Of a DNA stretch of 64,000 nucleotides, positions 15,508-23,951 are shown one piece after another. The position numbers and the translations under genes were made by a program. The stretch is from Sphingomonas sp. PsM26 (lineage in GTDB: Bacteria; Pseudomonadota; Alphaproteobacteria; Sphingomonadales; Sphingomonadaceae). The stretch is taken from NCBI GenBank assembly GCA_030433805.1, contig JARUXA010000017.1:1-64000 (forward strand), given 5' to 3'. Position 1 is the stretch's first letter. Each line of letters begins with the position of its first letter. Under the pieces are notes generated by a model. It had not been told where the DNA came from and did not search any database. It worked only from the letters and a program-made list of their open reading frames with translations.

Positions 15508-16392
15508 ATGCGTTGTTTCTACGTCACCGTTGTCGCGTTGGCCCTGACTTCGTGTGGGTCGGATAACGGCAGCGCCGCCGATGGAACTGGTACAGCACCG
15601 ATCACGCCGGTCGCAACACCAACACCGCCCCCCGCACCAGCGCCGACCCCAACCCCGACCCCGACCCCGACATCTTACCGGACTTCGTTCGACTTCCAGG
15701 GCGATCGCGTTTTCGACGGGCTCATTACTGCGAGTACGACGCAGACAGTCCCTGCTCACCTCGCGTATGGCGGCCTGGACTCTGGGACGATTACCTACAC
15801 CGCCGCCAATCAAGCCTTATCTGCGTTTGGAACAACGATCGTACCGGGTCAGATGGGGGCAACGCTGACGAGGACAGATGCAAATCTGATTTACACTTAT
15901 ATGACCGCCACATCCGGCGCGACCCTTGGTATCTATCGAGCATCGTCAGATGCTATGTACGTTAGCTACCTACGACAGGACGAGCTCGTGAAGCCCGTCC
16001 AGATTACGCGCTATGCCTTGGTTGGAGCGCCGACGCTGGCAGCGAATTTGCCTCTAACGGCTACATCGACCTACCGTGTTACTGTCGCGCAGATAGGCAC
16101 ATCGCCCACAGGCCAGACCCTAGTCGTCGACGGTACGAACCGACGCGTGACAGGATCAGTCTCTGTTGCCCTGACCGGCAAACAGATTGACGTAAGTGTA
16201 ACTTTTCAAGGCACGTTAGACGCATCAACGGGTCGGCTAGACGGTGTCGCGCGTACATCAGATGGGGCATACATCGGCGTCTTCCACGGCAGACTCTACG
16301 GTCCTTCCGCGGTTGAAGTCGGACTAATTTTCAATCTGATCGACGCCGACAGGAATGATCTGCCCGGCGTACTCGTGGGCCGCAGCAACTGA
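15508..16392 (+). CDS. Hypothetical lipoprotein with Pro-Thr stalk
   Basis: The product is 294 residues. A lipoprotein signal (MRCFYVTVVALALTSC, lipobox LTSC) puts it in the envelope. A low-complexity spacer of alternating Pro and Thr/Ala (about residues 30-55, coded by a CCGACC-like DNA repeat near 15630-15672) follows. The rest is a beta-rich domain with many Thr/Gly/Ser (SFDFQGDRVFDG ... DGVARTSDGAYIGVFHGRLYG). The pattern of a C-terminal barrel-like GxFxGxLYG repeat is reminiscent of TbpB/HphA-type surface lipoproteins, but this is a guess. An AGGGG ribosome site precedes the ATG. It stands alone. Confidence 0.65.
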   Translation: MRCFYVTVVALALTSCGSDNGSAADGTGTAPITPVATPTPPPAPAPTPTPTPTPTSYRTSFDFQGDRVFDGLITASTTQTVPAHLAYGGLDSGTITYTAANQALSAFGTTIVPGQMGATLTRTDANLIYTYMTATSGATLGIYRASSDAMYVSYLRQDELVKPVQITRYALVGAPTLAANLPLTATSTYRVTVAQIGTSPTGQTLVVDGTNRRVTGSVSVALTGKQIDVSVTFQGTLDASTGRLDGVARTSDGAYIGVFHGRLYGPSAVEVGLIFNLIDADRNDLPGVLVGRSN

Positions 16393-16533
16393 GTTCGAAA
16401 TCGACGTTTGGTTTAACCACGCGAAAATGCCGCCAGCATCACAACTGCCGCGATGGGTTCGATCGGCGGCGATCGATCCATACTCAGGCCGGGTCGTATC
16501 GACACCGTGATGCAACTGTTGCAGGCTGCGATG

Positions 16534-17163
16534 ATGTGTAACCGTGCACGCAACAGCTACGAGCCCGAGGCGCTCCATACGCACTTCGGGACAATCTTCG
16601 CCGTCGATCGCCCGATGGACAATCGCTTCAATCCGCACGAACTCATGCCCCGTAGCCGGGCTTACGTGATCCGCGAGACGGATCGCGGTCGACACCTGGA
16701 TGTGATGCGTTGGGACGTTCTTGGCGGTGGTGCGGCGTGGCCGATGACAAACGTGCGCAACCTTGGCCTAGCGCAGTGGCGCGCCCTCGCCGCTAAGCCG
16801 GAAAACCGCTGTCTGGTGCCACTGAGCGAGTTCTGCGAATGGACGCCGGAGGCGCACGATCTTGGTGACGGCAAGAAGCCGCTAAAGGGGGAGATGTGGT
16901 TCCAGGTGATCGATCAGCCGCTGTTCGCCGTCGCCGGCTTCTGGCAGCCAACCGCCAAGGGCAATGGCTTCACCATGGTGACGTGTAACCCAAACGACCT
17001 CGTTGCGCCGATCCATCCGAAAGCGATGATTACCGTCCTGAACCCGGAAGACCACGATCGTTGGTTGCGCGGAAGCTACGATGACGTTGTGGCCCTGCAG
17101 CAACCCTACGCAGCCGAACGTATGAAGGTTCGCGGGCCGGTATTCCCAACGCGCGGCGCCTGA
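16534..17163 (+). CDS. SRAP-family DNA-protein crosslink peptidase, copy 2
   Basis: The product is 209 residues and nearly identical to the SRAP protein at 5341-5970 throughout. It keeps Cys2 (MCNRARNSYEPE), RCLVPLSEFCEW and PIHPKAMITVL. Two ATGs are adjacent (16531 and 16534); only the second leaves Cys2 as the first residue after Met removal, so 16534 is preferred. DNA upstream of both copies shares a segment around CAACTG-TGCAGGCTG, so the duplication includes some 5' sequence. Many third-position differences show the two copies are not a recent duplication. It is followed by copy 2 of the 66-residue gene. Confidence 0.9.
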   Translation: MCNRARNSYEPEALHTHFGTIFAVDRPMDNRFNPHELMPRSRAYVIRETDRGRHLDVMRWDVLGGGAAWPMTNVRNLGLAQWRALAAKPENRCLVPLSEFCEWTPEAHDLGDGKKPLKGEMWFQVIDQPLFAVAGFWQPTAKGNGFTMVTCNPNDLVAPIHPKAMITVLNPEDHDRWLRGSYDDVVALQQPYAAERMKVRGPVFPTRGA

Positions 17164-17240
17164 ATGTGGCCGCGTGGCGTTGCCCAGGATGGCAAAACCT
17201 TGGGTGACCTCCTAGATGTCGTGTTGAAGGGGACCGTGTG

Positions 17241-17441
17241 ATGGCGTTTAAAACGAACCGAGAGAATGCGGAGATCGCCCAGGCGGCCGCAACGTCAGCA
17301 ACGCTGGAGAACGTTCGGATTCGGGAACAGCGGTCAGCCGACGCTTATGCCGCGTTAGCGACACGAGATGAGCGTATTGCAGCGAAGGCCGCAGCACTGC
17401 AGCCCGTGGATCGGAACAATGGTGAGGTCACTAGCGAATGA
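17241..17441 (+). CDS. Small SRAP-associated protein, 66 aa, copy 2
   Basis: The product begins MAFKTNRENAEIAQAAATSA and is nearly identical to the protein at 6051-6251; the few differences include Ser to Ala in the N-terminal part and several tail changes (PVDRNNGEVTSE versus PADRTDGKVTSE). It is helical and charged with no recognised domain. A GAAGGGG ribosome site precedes the ATG at 17241; a GTG at 17238 would add one residue. The conserved pairing with SRAP in both copies argues for a functional link, but the role is unknown. No terminator hairpin follows this copy. Confidence 0.7.
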   Translation: MAFKTNRENAEIAQAAATSATLENVRIREQRSADAYAALATRDERIAAKAAALQPVDRNNGEVTSE

Positions 17442-17999
17442 ATTTGGGCGGTGAAATGTCGTTTGCCACTCAACAGTTTGACGGCGTGCACTGCTCTCCA
17501 TCAGGCCAGAATGCTTCACCGTCTCTTTCAACTCAAACTGTTTGGTAGGGTCTGACTCGCGCTAGCCACCCAGGTTTTCGGTGGTTCACAACCGCAGAGC
17601 CCAGTGATCCCAGCATCGTCCTCGATGTCGGTTCGTCTATCCCCGGCCCTCGAACTGCGCGATCCACGCTACCAGCACCCCGGCCATGAGCGGGAATGCG
17701 ACGGCAGCAGCGACGATCAACTGGTGCATCATGATCCTTCCCGAATATCCAGCCACACAGTCGCACGCTTGGCTTACCGAAAGGTGAACCGTCTTCGCAT
17801 CGGCTACGCGCCGTGCAAGTGTGGTCGATCGCGGACGGATGCTTGCGAACAGGCACGATGCGACATCTGACCGTGTGCATACGTCATTCCCACCAGACGC
17901 ACCCTACCCCCGGCTCCCCACGGTACCGCAGGTTGCGCGCTTTTAACCGGCGAGCAACTGGGATACGCGGGGCGTTCAACAGCTTGTCGATGGCACCTT
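17442..17999. other. Mostly non-coding region with one possible small gene
   Basis: Apart from the possible 31-residue membrane peptide on the minus strand (17637-17732), I see no supported gene. Long frames in this region have no convincing starts. The final 100 bases should hold the promoter of the Crp/Fnr regulator at 18000. Confidence 0.35.
17637..17732 (-). CDS. Possible 31-aa single-pass membrane peptide
   Basis: The minus strand encodes MMHQLIVAAAVAFPLMAGVL followed by VAWIAQFEGRG and a stop. A GGGAAGG ribosome site lies 3-4 bases before the first ATG and about 6 before the second. One helix of about 20 hydrophobic residues is predicted with a short charged tail, the form of many small bacterial membrane proteins. 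Nothing identifies a partner. Chance occurrence is possible at this length. Confidence 0.35.
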   Translation of the reverse strand: MMHQLIVAAAVAFPLMAGVLVAWIAQFEGRG

Positions 18000-18782
18000 A
18001 TGCTTGAAAGTCCTCTCGAAGCCCGCTTGTCGCGGCATCTCACGCTGACCTTCTCGGAACGCGATGCGTTGCGCTGGCTCGAGCGGCGCGAGCGGTCGTT
18101 CCGCGCAGGCGATGTCGTGGTCCATGAGGGCGAGGAGAGTGACAGCCTGTATATCGTAGCGAGCGGCTGGCTGCATGGCTCGGTCAAGCTCAAGGACGGC
18201 GGGCGGCAGATCCTGCGCTTCTATTTCGTCGGCGACATTACCGCGACCTTCTCGATCGCCTGGGGATATAGCGCGGCGACGTTGCGTGCAGTCAGCGACA
18301 CGACGCTCTATGAAATGCCCAAGGCTGCGTTCGGTCGGCTGTTTCGCGATCATCCCCGGCTGGGCGCGCTGCTGTTCGCGGTGGCGGCGTCGGAGCAGGT
18401 CGCGATGGCGGACCGGCTGACGTCGGTCGGGCGGACCGACGGGTTCACGCGGATCGCCACGCTGCTGCTCGACATCCGGTCGCGATTGCGTGTGGTCGAC
18501 GGGCTTGCCGGATCGACCTTCGAGCTTCCGCTGACCCAGCAGGATCTTGGCGACGCGGTCGGGCTGACCAAAACGCATGTCAGTCGCTCGCTCAAGGCGC
18601 TGGAGGAAACCGGGCTGGTCGAGCGCAACGCGCGCGTGATCCGCATCAACGATGTCGATCGGCTCGCCGAACTCGTCGATTTCCACGATCGCCACGGCGA
18701 GGTTGCGACCGACTGGTTGCCCCCGGTCGGCGCACGGGGTGACATGGATCACTCCGAAACGCGCGTGCGGGAACATATGTGA
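18000..18782 (+). CDS. Crp/Fnr-family transcriptional regulator
   Basis: The product is 260 residues. It has an N-terminal cyclic-nucleotide-binding-like domain (AGDVVVHEGEESDSLYIVASG) and a C-terminal winged helix with the Crp/Fnr recognition motif LTQQDLGDAVGLTKTHVSRS. I do not see the four-cysteine cluster of classical FNR, so an oxygen-sensing Fe-S role is not supported. It lies 106 bases upstream of the inositol-phosphate-synthase operon on the same strand and is the nearest candidate regulator, though no clear FNR/CRP palindrome is visible between them. The ribosome site is weak. Confidence 0.85.
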   Translation: MLESPLEARLSRHLTLTFSERDALRWLERRERSFRAGDVVVHEGEESDSLYIVASGWLHGSVKLKDGGRQILRFYFVGDITATFSIAWGYSAATLRAVSDTTLYEMPKAAFGRLFRDHPRLGALLFAVAASEQVAMADRLTSVGRTDGFTRIATLLLDIRSRLRVVDGLAGSTFELPLTQQDLGDAVGLTKTHVSRSLKALEETGLVERNARVIRINDVDRLAELVDFHDRHGEVATDWLPPVGARGDMDHSETRVREHM

Positions 18783-18888
18783 CTGCCAACGGGCTTTTTC
18801 GCGCCGCGCGCTCGATTCTACGAAGTCCATCCCTGCCATCTGGTTAACGATCCCCTGGCCCGTAGCGGGCGGATGTAGGGATTGAGAC

Positions 18889-20070
18889 ATGGCAGAACGG
18901 CTTGGCGTGGCGATTGTAGGTGTGGGTGGCGCCGTCGCCACCACCGCGATCGCGGGTATCGAGATGATCAAGGCAGGGTCGAACAGCCTCAACGGGCTTC
19001 CCCTCGCCGACCGCGACGTGGCCGGCATGGTCGCATACCGCGATCTGGAATTCGGCGGATGGGATCTGACCGAGGAATCGCTCGGCGCGTGCGCGCTGCG
19101 GCACGGCGTGATCGGCGACAAGGAACTGGCCGACGGTGCCGCCGCACTGAACACGATGCGCCCGTGGAAGGCCGCGGGCAGCACGGGATATTGCGCCAAT
19201 ATCGACGGGAGCAACAAGCTCGAGAGCGGCCACCGCGCCGCCATCCAGCAGATCCAGTCCGACTTGCGTCGTTTCTGCGCCGAGAAGGGTCTCGACCGGG
19301 TCGTCGTCGTCAACCTCGCATCGACCGAGCGTGTCCCGCACGCCGACGATGCCGCGCTGCAATCGCGTGAAGCGTTCGAGCGCGGGCTGGACGAGGATGA
19401 CGCCGCGATCAGCCCGGCGATGCTCTACGCGTACGCGGCGATCGACTCGGGCACGCCCTACGCCAATTTCACGCCGTCGGTCGCCGCCGACATCGCGCCG
19501 CTCGCGGAGTTCGCGGAGGAGCGCAACGTTCCCGTCGCGGGCAAGGACGGCAAGACCGGCCAGACCTTCATGAAGACGGTGATCGCGCCTGCGCTGCGCG
19601 ATCGCGCGCTGCATGTCGATGGCTGGTTCTCGACCAACATCCTCGGCAACTCGGACGGCCTGGCGCTCGACGATCCCAAGTCGCTGGCGTCGAAGCTCGG
19701 GACCAAGGGCAGCGTACTCAACGACATCCTCGGCTATCCGGTCGAGGATCATATCATCATGATCCATTATTATCGCCCGCGCGGCGATGACAAGGAAGCG
19801 TGGGACAACATCGATCTGACCGGCTTCATGGGCCAGAAGATGCAGCTCAAGCTCAACTTCCTGTGCAAGGACTCGATCCTCGCCGCGCCGCTCGCGATCG
19901 AGATCGCACGTTGCCTCGACCTTGCACAACAGCGTGGCGAAGGCGGCGTGCAGGACCAGATGGGGCTGTTCTTCAAGCTGCCGCAGACGAGCGGCGGTCG
20001 CAAGCCGGTCCATGCCGTTCCCGAGCAGCAGGCGATCCTCGATCACTGGCTCGACGGCAAGACCGCGTGA
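18889..20070 (+). CDS. ino1: myo-Inositol-1(3)-phosphate synthase
   Basis: The product is 393 residues. It converts glucose-6-phosphate to inositol-3-phosphate using NAD. Seen: N-terminal NAD-binding turn VAIVGVGGAVATT, the motif NLASTERVP, the catalytic segment GKDGKTGQTFMKT with its lysines, and DGWFSTNILGNSDG. The family length is right. An AGGGA ribosome site precedes the ATG. It is the first gene of a 13-gene unit, and its stop overlaps the next start (GTGA). Because the downstream genes include a GT4 and a PIG-L deacetylase, the inositol phosphate is probably a building block for an exported or cellular glycoconjugate and not for simple osmolyte production. Confidence 0.92.
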   Translation: MAERLGVAIVGVGGAVATTAIAGIEMIKAGSNSLNGLPLADRDVAGMVAYRDLEFGGWDLTEESLGACALRHGVIGDKELADGAAALNTMRPWKAAGSTGYCANIDGSNKLESGHRAAIQQIQSDLRRFCAEKGLDRVVVVNLASTERVPHADDAALQSREAFERGLDEDDAAISPAMLYAYAAIDSGTPYANFTPSVAADIAPLAEFAEERNVPVAGKDGKTGQTFMKTVIAPALRDRALHVDGWFSTNILGNSDGLALDDPKSLASKLGTKGSVLNDILGYPVEDHIIMIHYYRPRGDDKEAWDNIDLTGFMGQKMQLKLNFLCKDSILAAPLAIEIARCLDLAQQRGEGGVQDQMGLFFKLPQTSGGRKPVHAVPEQQAILDHWLDGKTA

Positions 20071-21014
20071 GCCCAGCCCCCCTGTCCAGCCCGGCGGAGG
20101 CCCTCGTGCCTTCCGTCGGGTTGACCCCCGCCGCATTGCCGTTCCTGCGCGAATTGGGCGACCTGAAGCGTATTCATTCGGCGGAAGCCCCGGGGTCGAT
20201 CGCGGAACGGCTGTTCGCGCTTGGATGGGGGGCGTTGCTGCGAGGCGACCAACCCGCTGCCGTGATGAAACAGATCGTTGGCGCCGCGCTGGTATCGGCG
20301 CGTCTCGGCGATCTCGATCTGGCGAGGCTGACCCGGCTCGGGCTCGGCCCGGATGCGGTGCCGGTGCTGCAACGCGCATTCGATGAAGTGACCGGCGATC
20401 TCGATCCAGCACTTGCGCAACGACTGCGCGAGGCACTTGTGCACGGGCGTCCCGCGCCGGGTGCTGTGCCCAGTTTCGTCGGCAAGCTCGCGCGTCAGCC
20501 GCGCGCGGGCGTGACCTCCCCCGGGCAACCGCGCATCCTGCTCCAGCCCGCCGAGAACCACGCCGAACATTGCCTGATGGTCGCGGTCTACGGTGTGCTC
20601 GCCAGCGTATGGCACGGCGCGGATCCGGTTGCGGTGTTCCTTGCGGGCATGGCGCACCACTTCCACAATGCCGACATGCCCGACAGCGGCTATTCGGGCG
20701 AGATGCTGCTCGGCGACCGGCTCGATACGGCGATCGAGACCGCGCGCGCTGCCTGCCTGGACGAACTCGCGGCGGCAAACCCCGTGTTGGCTACGACCAT
20801 CGCCGACGCGCTTGCTCCGATCGCGGGCGACACCACCCCCGAAGCGCGCGCCTTCCACGTTGCCGACGTGCTCGACCGAGTCCTCGAAATCGAACAGCAT
20901 CTGCGTGCCGCGGCGGTAACGATGGACGTCGTGCTCGGTGCTTACGGCCTGGTCCATGACGGCCCGGTCAAGGCATTCCACGACCGCATCCTCGCTGACG
21001 CCGGTCTGGCCTGA
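20067..21014 (+). CDS. HD-domain-like hydrolase, unknown substrate
   Basis: The product is about 315 residues with a GTG start overlapping the previous stop. The central region contains AENHAEHCLMVAVYGV and later AGMAHHFHNADMPDSGY, spaced like the first His and the His-Asp pair of the HD metal-dependent phosphohydrolase fold, but His-Asp itself is replaced by His-His-Phe-His-Asn-Ala-Asp, so metal ligands are unusual. The N-terminal 150 residues are helical. It may dephosphorylate an inositol phosphate or nucleotide-linked intermediate; that is inference from position. It overlaps the methyltransferase by one base. Confidence 0.55.
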   Translation: MSPAPLSSPAEALVPSVGLTPAALPFLRELGDLKRIHSAEAPGSIAERLFALGWGALLRGDQPAAVMKQIVGAALVSARLGDLDLARLTRLGLGPDAVPVLQRAFDEVTGDLDPALAQRLREALVHGRPAPGAVPSFVGKLARQPRAGVTSPGQPRILLQPAENHAEHCLMVAVYGVLASVWHGADPVAVFLAGMAHHFHNADMPDSGYSGEMLLGDRLDTAIETARAACLDELAAANPVLATTIADALAPIAGDTTPEARAFHVADVLDRVLEIEQHLRAAAVTMDVVLGAYGLVHDGPVKAFHDRILADAGLA

Positions 21015-22150
21015 TGCCGGCTAAGGTCTTTCCCGACATGCCGTTGCGCTCGCCGCGCACCGGGCTGCCGCTTGCCTATGATACGCCACATTCGCTCGCC
21101 GCGGCGGGCGAACGCTGGCCGGTGGTCGACGGCATCCCCTATCTCAGGGTCGACAGCGAAGGTCTTGCCGCGGTTGCGCTCGATCATCTCGATGCGGGGT
21201 GCCCGGACGACGCGCTCGTCGCGCTGCTGACCGATCAGGATTCGTGGTGGACCGGGCCGGCAACCGACCTCGCGGAGCTCAAGCAACTGGTGCGCGAGCG
21301 CGACACGCTGTCGCTGCGCGCGGCGATGGGGTTGCTGCGGCTTGGCCCGGTGGCGGATTACTTTGCCTATCGTTGGAGCGATCCCACGTATCTCGCGGGA
21401 CTGGCGCTGCTCGAGACGCACGACGCTACCCCCGCCAGCGCCTTCGAACTTGCCTGCGGGATTGGCCATTACCTGCGTGAACTGACGCGCCGCGGGACCG
21501 AATGCCTCGGTGCGGACGTGGTTTTCGCCAAATGCTGGCTCGCCAAACACTGGGTCGCGCCCGATGCGAACTACGTCGTGTTCGACGCCGCCGCGCCGTG
21601 GCCGATTGCCGACGCGCGGTTCGACCTGGTGATGTGCCACGACGCCTTCTACTTCCTCCCCGACCAGGCGGAGGTCGCCGCCCGGCTGCGCGCCGCCCGC
21701 ACGGCAGGAGGCACGCTCGCAATCAGTCATCTGCACAATGCGGGGCACGCCGGAGGCGCAATGGGGCCGGCACTGTCCGCTTCGGGCTGGGCTGCGCTAT
21801 TCCCCAACGCGCAGGTTTATGACGAACGCGCGTTGCTCGTCGCGTTACTGGAGGGCGCGGTCGCCGCCGCGAGTGGCTGGGCACCGGAACCCGCTGTTGA
21901 AGCGTGGTCGCTGGTCGAAGGTGCGGGACCGCCGCGTCCGGTCGCACGTGGGCTGGCGATGCCCCCCGCCGGAGCCGTGCTGCGGCGCAATCCGCTGCTC
22001 GGCGACGATGGATCGGTCCGCTGGCCGTCGACGCGCTATCAGGACGAATATGCTGCGGGTTGCTTCTGGGCACGCCCTGCCGACGCCTTGCCCTTCAAGG
22101 CGGACGACATCCGCCTGCGGCGCCTTGTCGATTTGCCGGAGCGATGGTGA
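21014..22150 (+). CDS. SAM-dependent methyltransferase with Trm112-like N-terminus
   Basis: The product is 378 residues. The N-terminal 45 residues end in WPVVDGIPYLRV, the typical tail of Trm112/UPF0434-like small domains, though the usual zinc cysteines are absent. The middle holds SAM motif I (FELACGIGHYLREL), an acidic end of strand 2 (GADVV), and FDLVMCHDAFYFLPD (motif IV with post-motif). The C-terminal 100 residues are unlike standard methyltransferases. It overlaps the next gene by one base (TGATG). The substrate is unknown; methylation of an inositol-glycan or linked aglycone is suggested by context. Confidence 0.75.
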   Translation: MPAKVFPDMPLRSPRTGLPLAYDTPHSLAAAGERWPVVDGIPYLRVDSEGLAAVALDHLDAGCPDDALVALLTDQDSWWTGPATDLAELKQLVRERDTLSLRAAMGLLRLGPVADYFAYRWSDPTYLAGLALLETHDATPASAFELACGIGHYLRELTRRGTECLGADVVFAKCWLAKHWVAPDANYVVFDAAAPWPIADARFDLVMCHDAFYFLPDQAEVAARLRAARTAGGTLAISHLHNAGHAGGAMGPALSASGWAALFPNAQVYDERALLVALLEGAVAAASGWAPEPAVEAWSLVEGAGPPRPVARGLAMPPAGAVLRRNPLLGDDGSVRWPSTRYQDEYAAGCFWARPADALPFKADDIRLRRLVDLPERW

Positions 22151-23145
22151 TGCGGTGGGGGATCGTAGGCTTCGGCTGGGTAGCACGCGATTACATGGCA
22201 CCCGGTATCGTCGCGGCGGGCGGGACGGTGACGGCGGTGGCCGATCCCTCCCCGGAATCGCGCGCTCGGGCGCAACGACTGGGGATCGCCGCATTCGAGA
22301 CGACCGAGGCGATGCTGGCGTCGGGGCTGTGCGACCTCGTCTATATCGCGACACCCAACGATGCGCATCTCGCGCCCGTCCGCGCGTGTGCGGCGGCGGG
22401 GATCCCGATGCTGTGCGAGAAACCGATCGCCGCGTCACTCGAGCAGGGCGAGGCGATGGCAACCGCGGTCGTGGACGGCCCGCTGTACGGCACCGCGTTC
22501 GACCAGCGTCATCACCCCGCGCATCGCCGGATCGCGGAGGCGGTCGCGGATGATGCGATCGGTCGCCCGGTCGCGATCCGTATCCTCTACGCCTGCTGGG
22601 TCGACCCTGACTGGACCCCCGACGGCGGCGCGCACGACAATTGGCGCGCCGATCCGGTCCGTGCAGGCGGCGGCGCGGTGATCGATCTCGCGCTTCACGG
22701 GCTCGATCTGGCCGAGCGCTTGCTCGGCGAACCGCTGGTCGACCTGTCGATCGCACTGCAACGCCGGATTCATGCCTATGCGGTCGACGACGGCGGGATG
22801 CTGAGCGCCCGCTCCGCTTCGGGTGTGCTGTTCCAGAGCCACGTCGCCTATAATTGCGCGGAGAACCTGCCGCGCCGTCGGCTCGAGGTGCTGGGCGAGC
22901 GCGGATTGCTGATCGCGACCGACACCATGGGGCAGACCGCTGGCGGCATGCTGGTCCAGCAATGCGGCAGCACCGGCGCGCAGACTCCGCTTGCGTTCGA
23001 CACTGCCACCTCCCCCTTCGCCGCGCAGGCCGCTGCCTTCATGGCGGCGGCACGCGGCGGGCCGCATGATTTTTCGATGCCCCGCGATCTGGCGCTGATG
23101 CGCCTGTTCGACCGGGCCTATCAGGAAGCACGATCATGCCTTTGA
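22150..23145 (+). CDS. Gfo/Idh/MocA-family NAD(P)-dependent oxidoreductase
   Basis: The product is 331 residues. The Rossmann start MRWGIVGFGWVARDYMAPGI and the substrate-pocket motif CEKPIAAS (Lys-Pro catalytic pair) are clear, and GGGAVIDLALHGLDL matches the second conserved region containing the active His. This family oxidises or epimerises sugars and inositols. Next to an inositol-phosphate synthase, an inositol or inosose dehydrogenase role is a natural suggestion but not shown. ATG 22150 overlaps the previous stop; ATG 22144 is an alternative. It overlaps the next gene by 10 bases. Confidence 0.85.
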   Translation: MRWGIVGFGWVARDYMAPGIVAAGGTVTAVADPSPESRARAQRLGIAAFETTEAMLASGLCDLVYIATPNDAHLAPVRACAAAGIPMLCEKPIAASLEQGEAMATAVVDGPLYGTAFDQRHHPAHRRIAEAVADDAIGRPVAIRILYACWVDPDWTPDGGAHDNWRADPVRAGGGAVIDLALHGLDLAERLLGEPLVDLSIALQRRIHAYAVDDGGMLSARSASGVLFQSHVAYNCAENLPRRRLEVLGERGLLIATDTMGQTAGGMLVQQCGSTGAQTPLAFDTATSPFAAQAAAFMAAARGGPHDFSMPRDLALMRLFDRAYQEARSCL

Positions 23146-23951
23146 GCTGGTTCGCCTGCGCCAATTGCGGGTTTTGGCAGCGCCATTTCGCGCCGCCCGA
23201 TTGCCCGGTCTGCACCGATGTCCGCAACGATCTGCCCGAGGACGGCTGGCGGTTCCTCCCCGAGGCTGACGTCGCCGCGACGCATGATGGTGCCGCGCGG
23301 GAAGTCGCGCCCGGCCTGTGGGCGTTCACCACCACCCCCGCACTCGGGCTCGCCGGTACCGGCTGGCTGATCGTCCGCGACGGCGGCAATATCGCGTTCG
23401 AGGCAGCACCCTATTATTCGGACGCGATGCTCGACCAGATCGAAGCGCTCGGCGGGATCGCGTTTCTCGCGGCGAGCCATGCGCACGGCTATGGCGCGCT
23501 GTTCCAGCTCCAGCGCCGGTTCGACCCCGCGGTGGTCGCGATCCAGCGCGACGATCTGCAGCTGACCAAGGCGTTCCGCGTCACCATGCCGTTCGACGAC
23601 ACGCTCGAACTCGCACCGGGCTACACGCTGCATCATGTCGGCGGGCATTATGAGGGGCAGGCCGCGCTCCACGATGCGCCGGGACGCCGGCTGTTCTGCG
23701 GCGACATGTTCAAGATCGACCAGGACCCCGCCGGCCGGTCGCACGCGATTTCGAGCCACAAGGCGTTTCACAAGGATATCCCGCTGACTCACGCCGAACT
23801 CCGCCGCTATCGCGACGCCATCGCCCCGCTCGATTTCGACGCGGTGCTGACCCCGTTCGAATATGCCCCCGAGGTCAATCGCGCGGTGACGCTTGCCGCG
23901 CTCGACGATGGGCTCGCGCGGGCCCCCGGCGTGCGGAAGCTCGCGCTGTGA
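23136..23951 (+). CDS. Metallo-beta-lactamase-fold protein with N-terminal zinc ribbon
   Basis: The product is 271 residues. It starts with a rubredoxin-like knuckle: CANC then CPVC (about residues 8-29). The MBL-fold part reads GTGWLIVRDGGNIAFEAAPY, SHAHGYGAL, VGGHYEGQAALH and LFCGDMF. The usual HxHxDH is reduced to His-Ala-His-Gly-Tyr-Gly, so the Asp and third His of the metal site are missing; only one metal or none may bind. This degeneracy is common in MBL proteins used in redox or biosynthetic roles. It overlaps the YcaO gene by 4 bases, and that pairing may matter for function. Confidence 0.75.
   Translation: MPLSWFACANCGFWQRHFAPPDCPVCTDVRNDLPEDGWRFLPEADVAATHDGAAREVAPGLWAFTTTPALGLAGTGWLIVRDGGNIAFEAAPYYSDAMLDQIEALGGIAFLAASHAHGYGALFQLQRRFDPAVVAIQRDDLQLTKAFRVTMPFDDTLELAPGYTLHHVGGHYEGQAALHDAPGRRLFCGDMFKIDQDPAGRSHAISSHKAFHKDIPLTHAELRRYRDAIAPLDFDAVLTPFEYAPEVNRAVTLAALDDGLARAPGVRKLAL

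Noticed and set aside
15630..15672. CCGACC-type DNA repeat considered as a regulatory microsatellite
   Set aside because: It is in frame within the lipoprotein gene and codes a Pro-Thr stalk.
18844..20778. 644-residue open frame on the minus strand opposite the inositol-phosphate synthase gene
   Set aside because: It is rich in Arg, Ala and Pro, shows no domain, and mirrors a strongly recognised gene; typical shadow frame in high-GC DNA.
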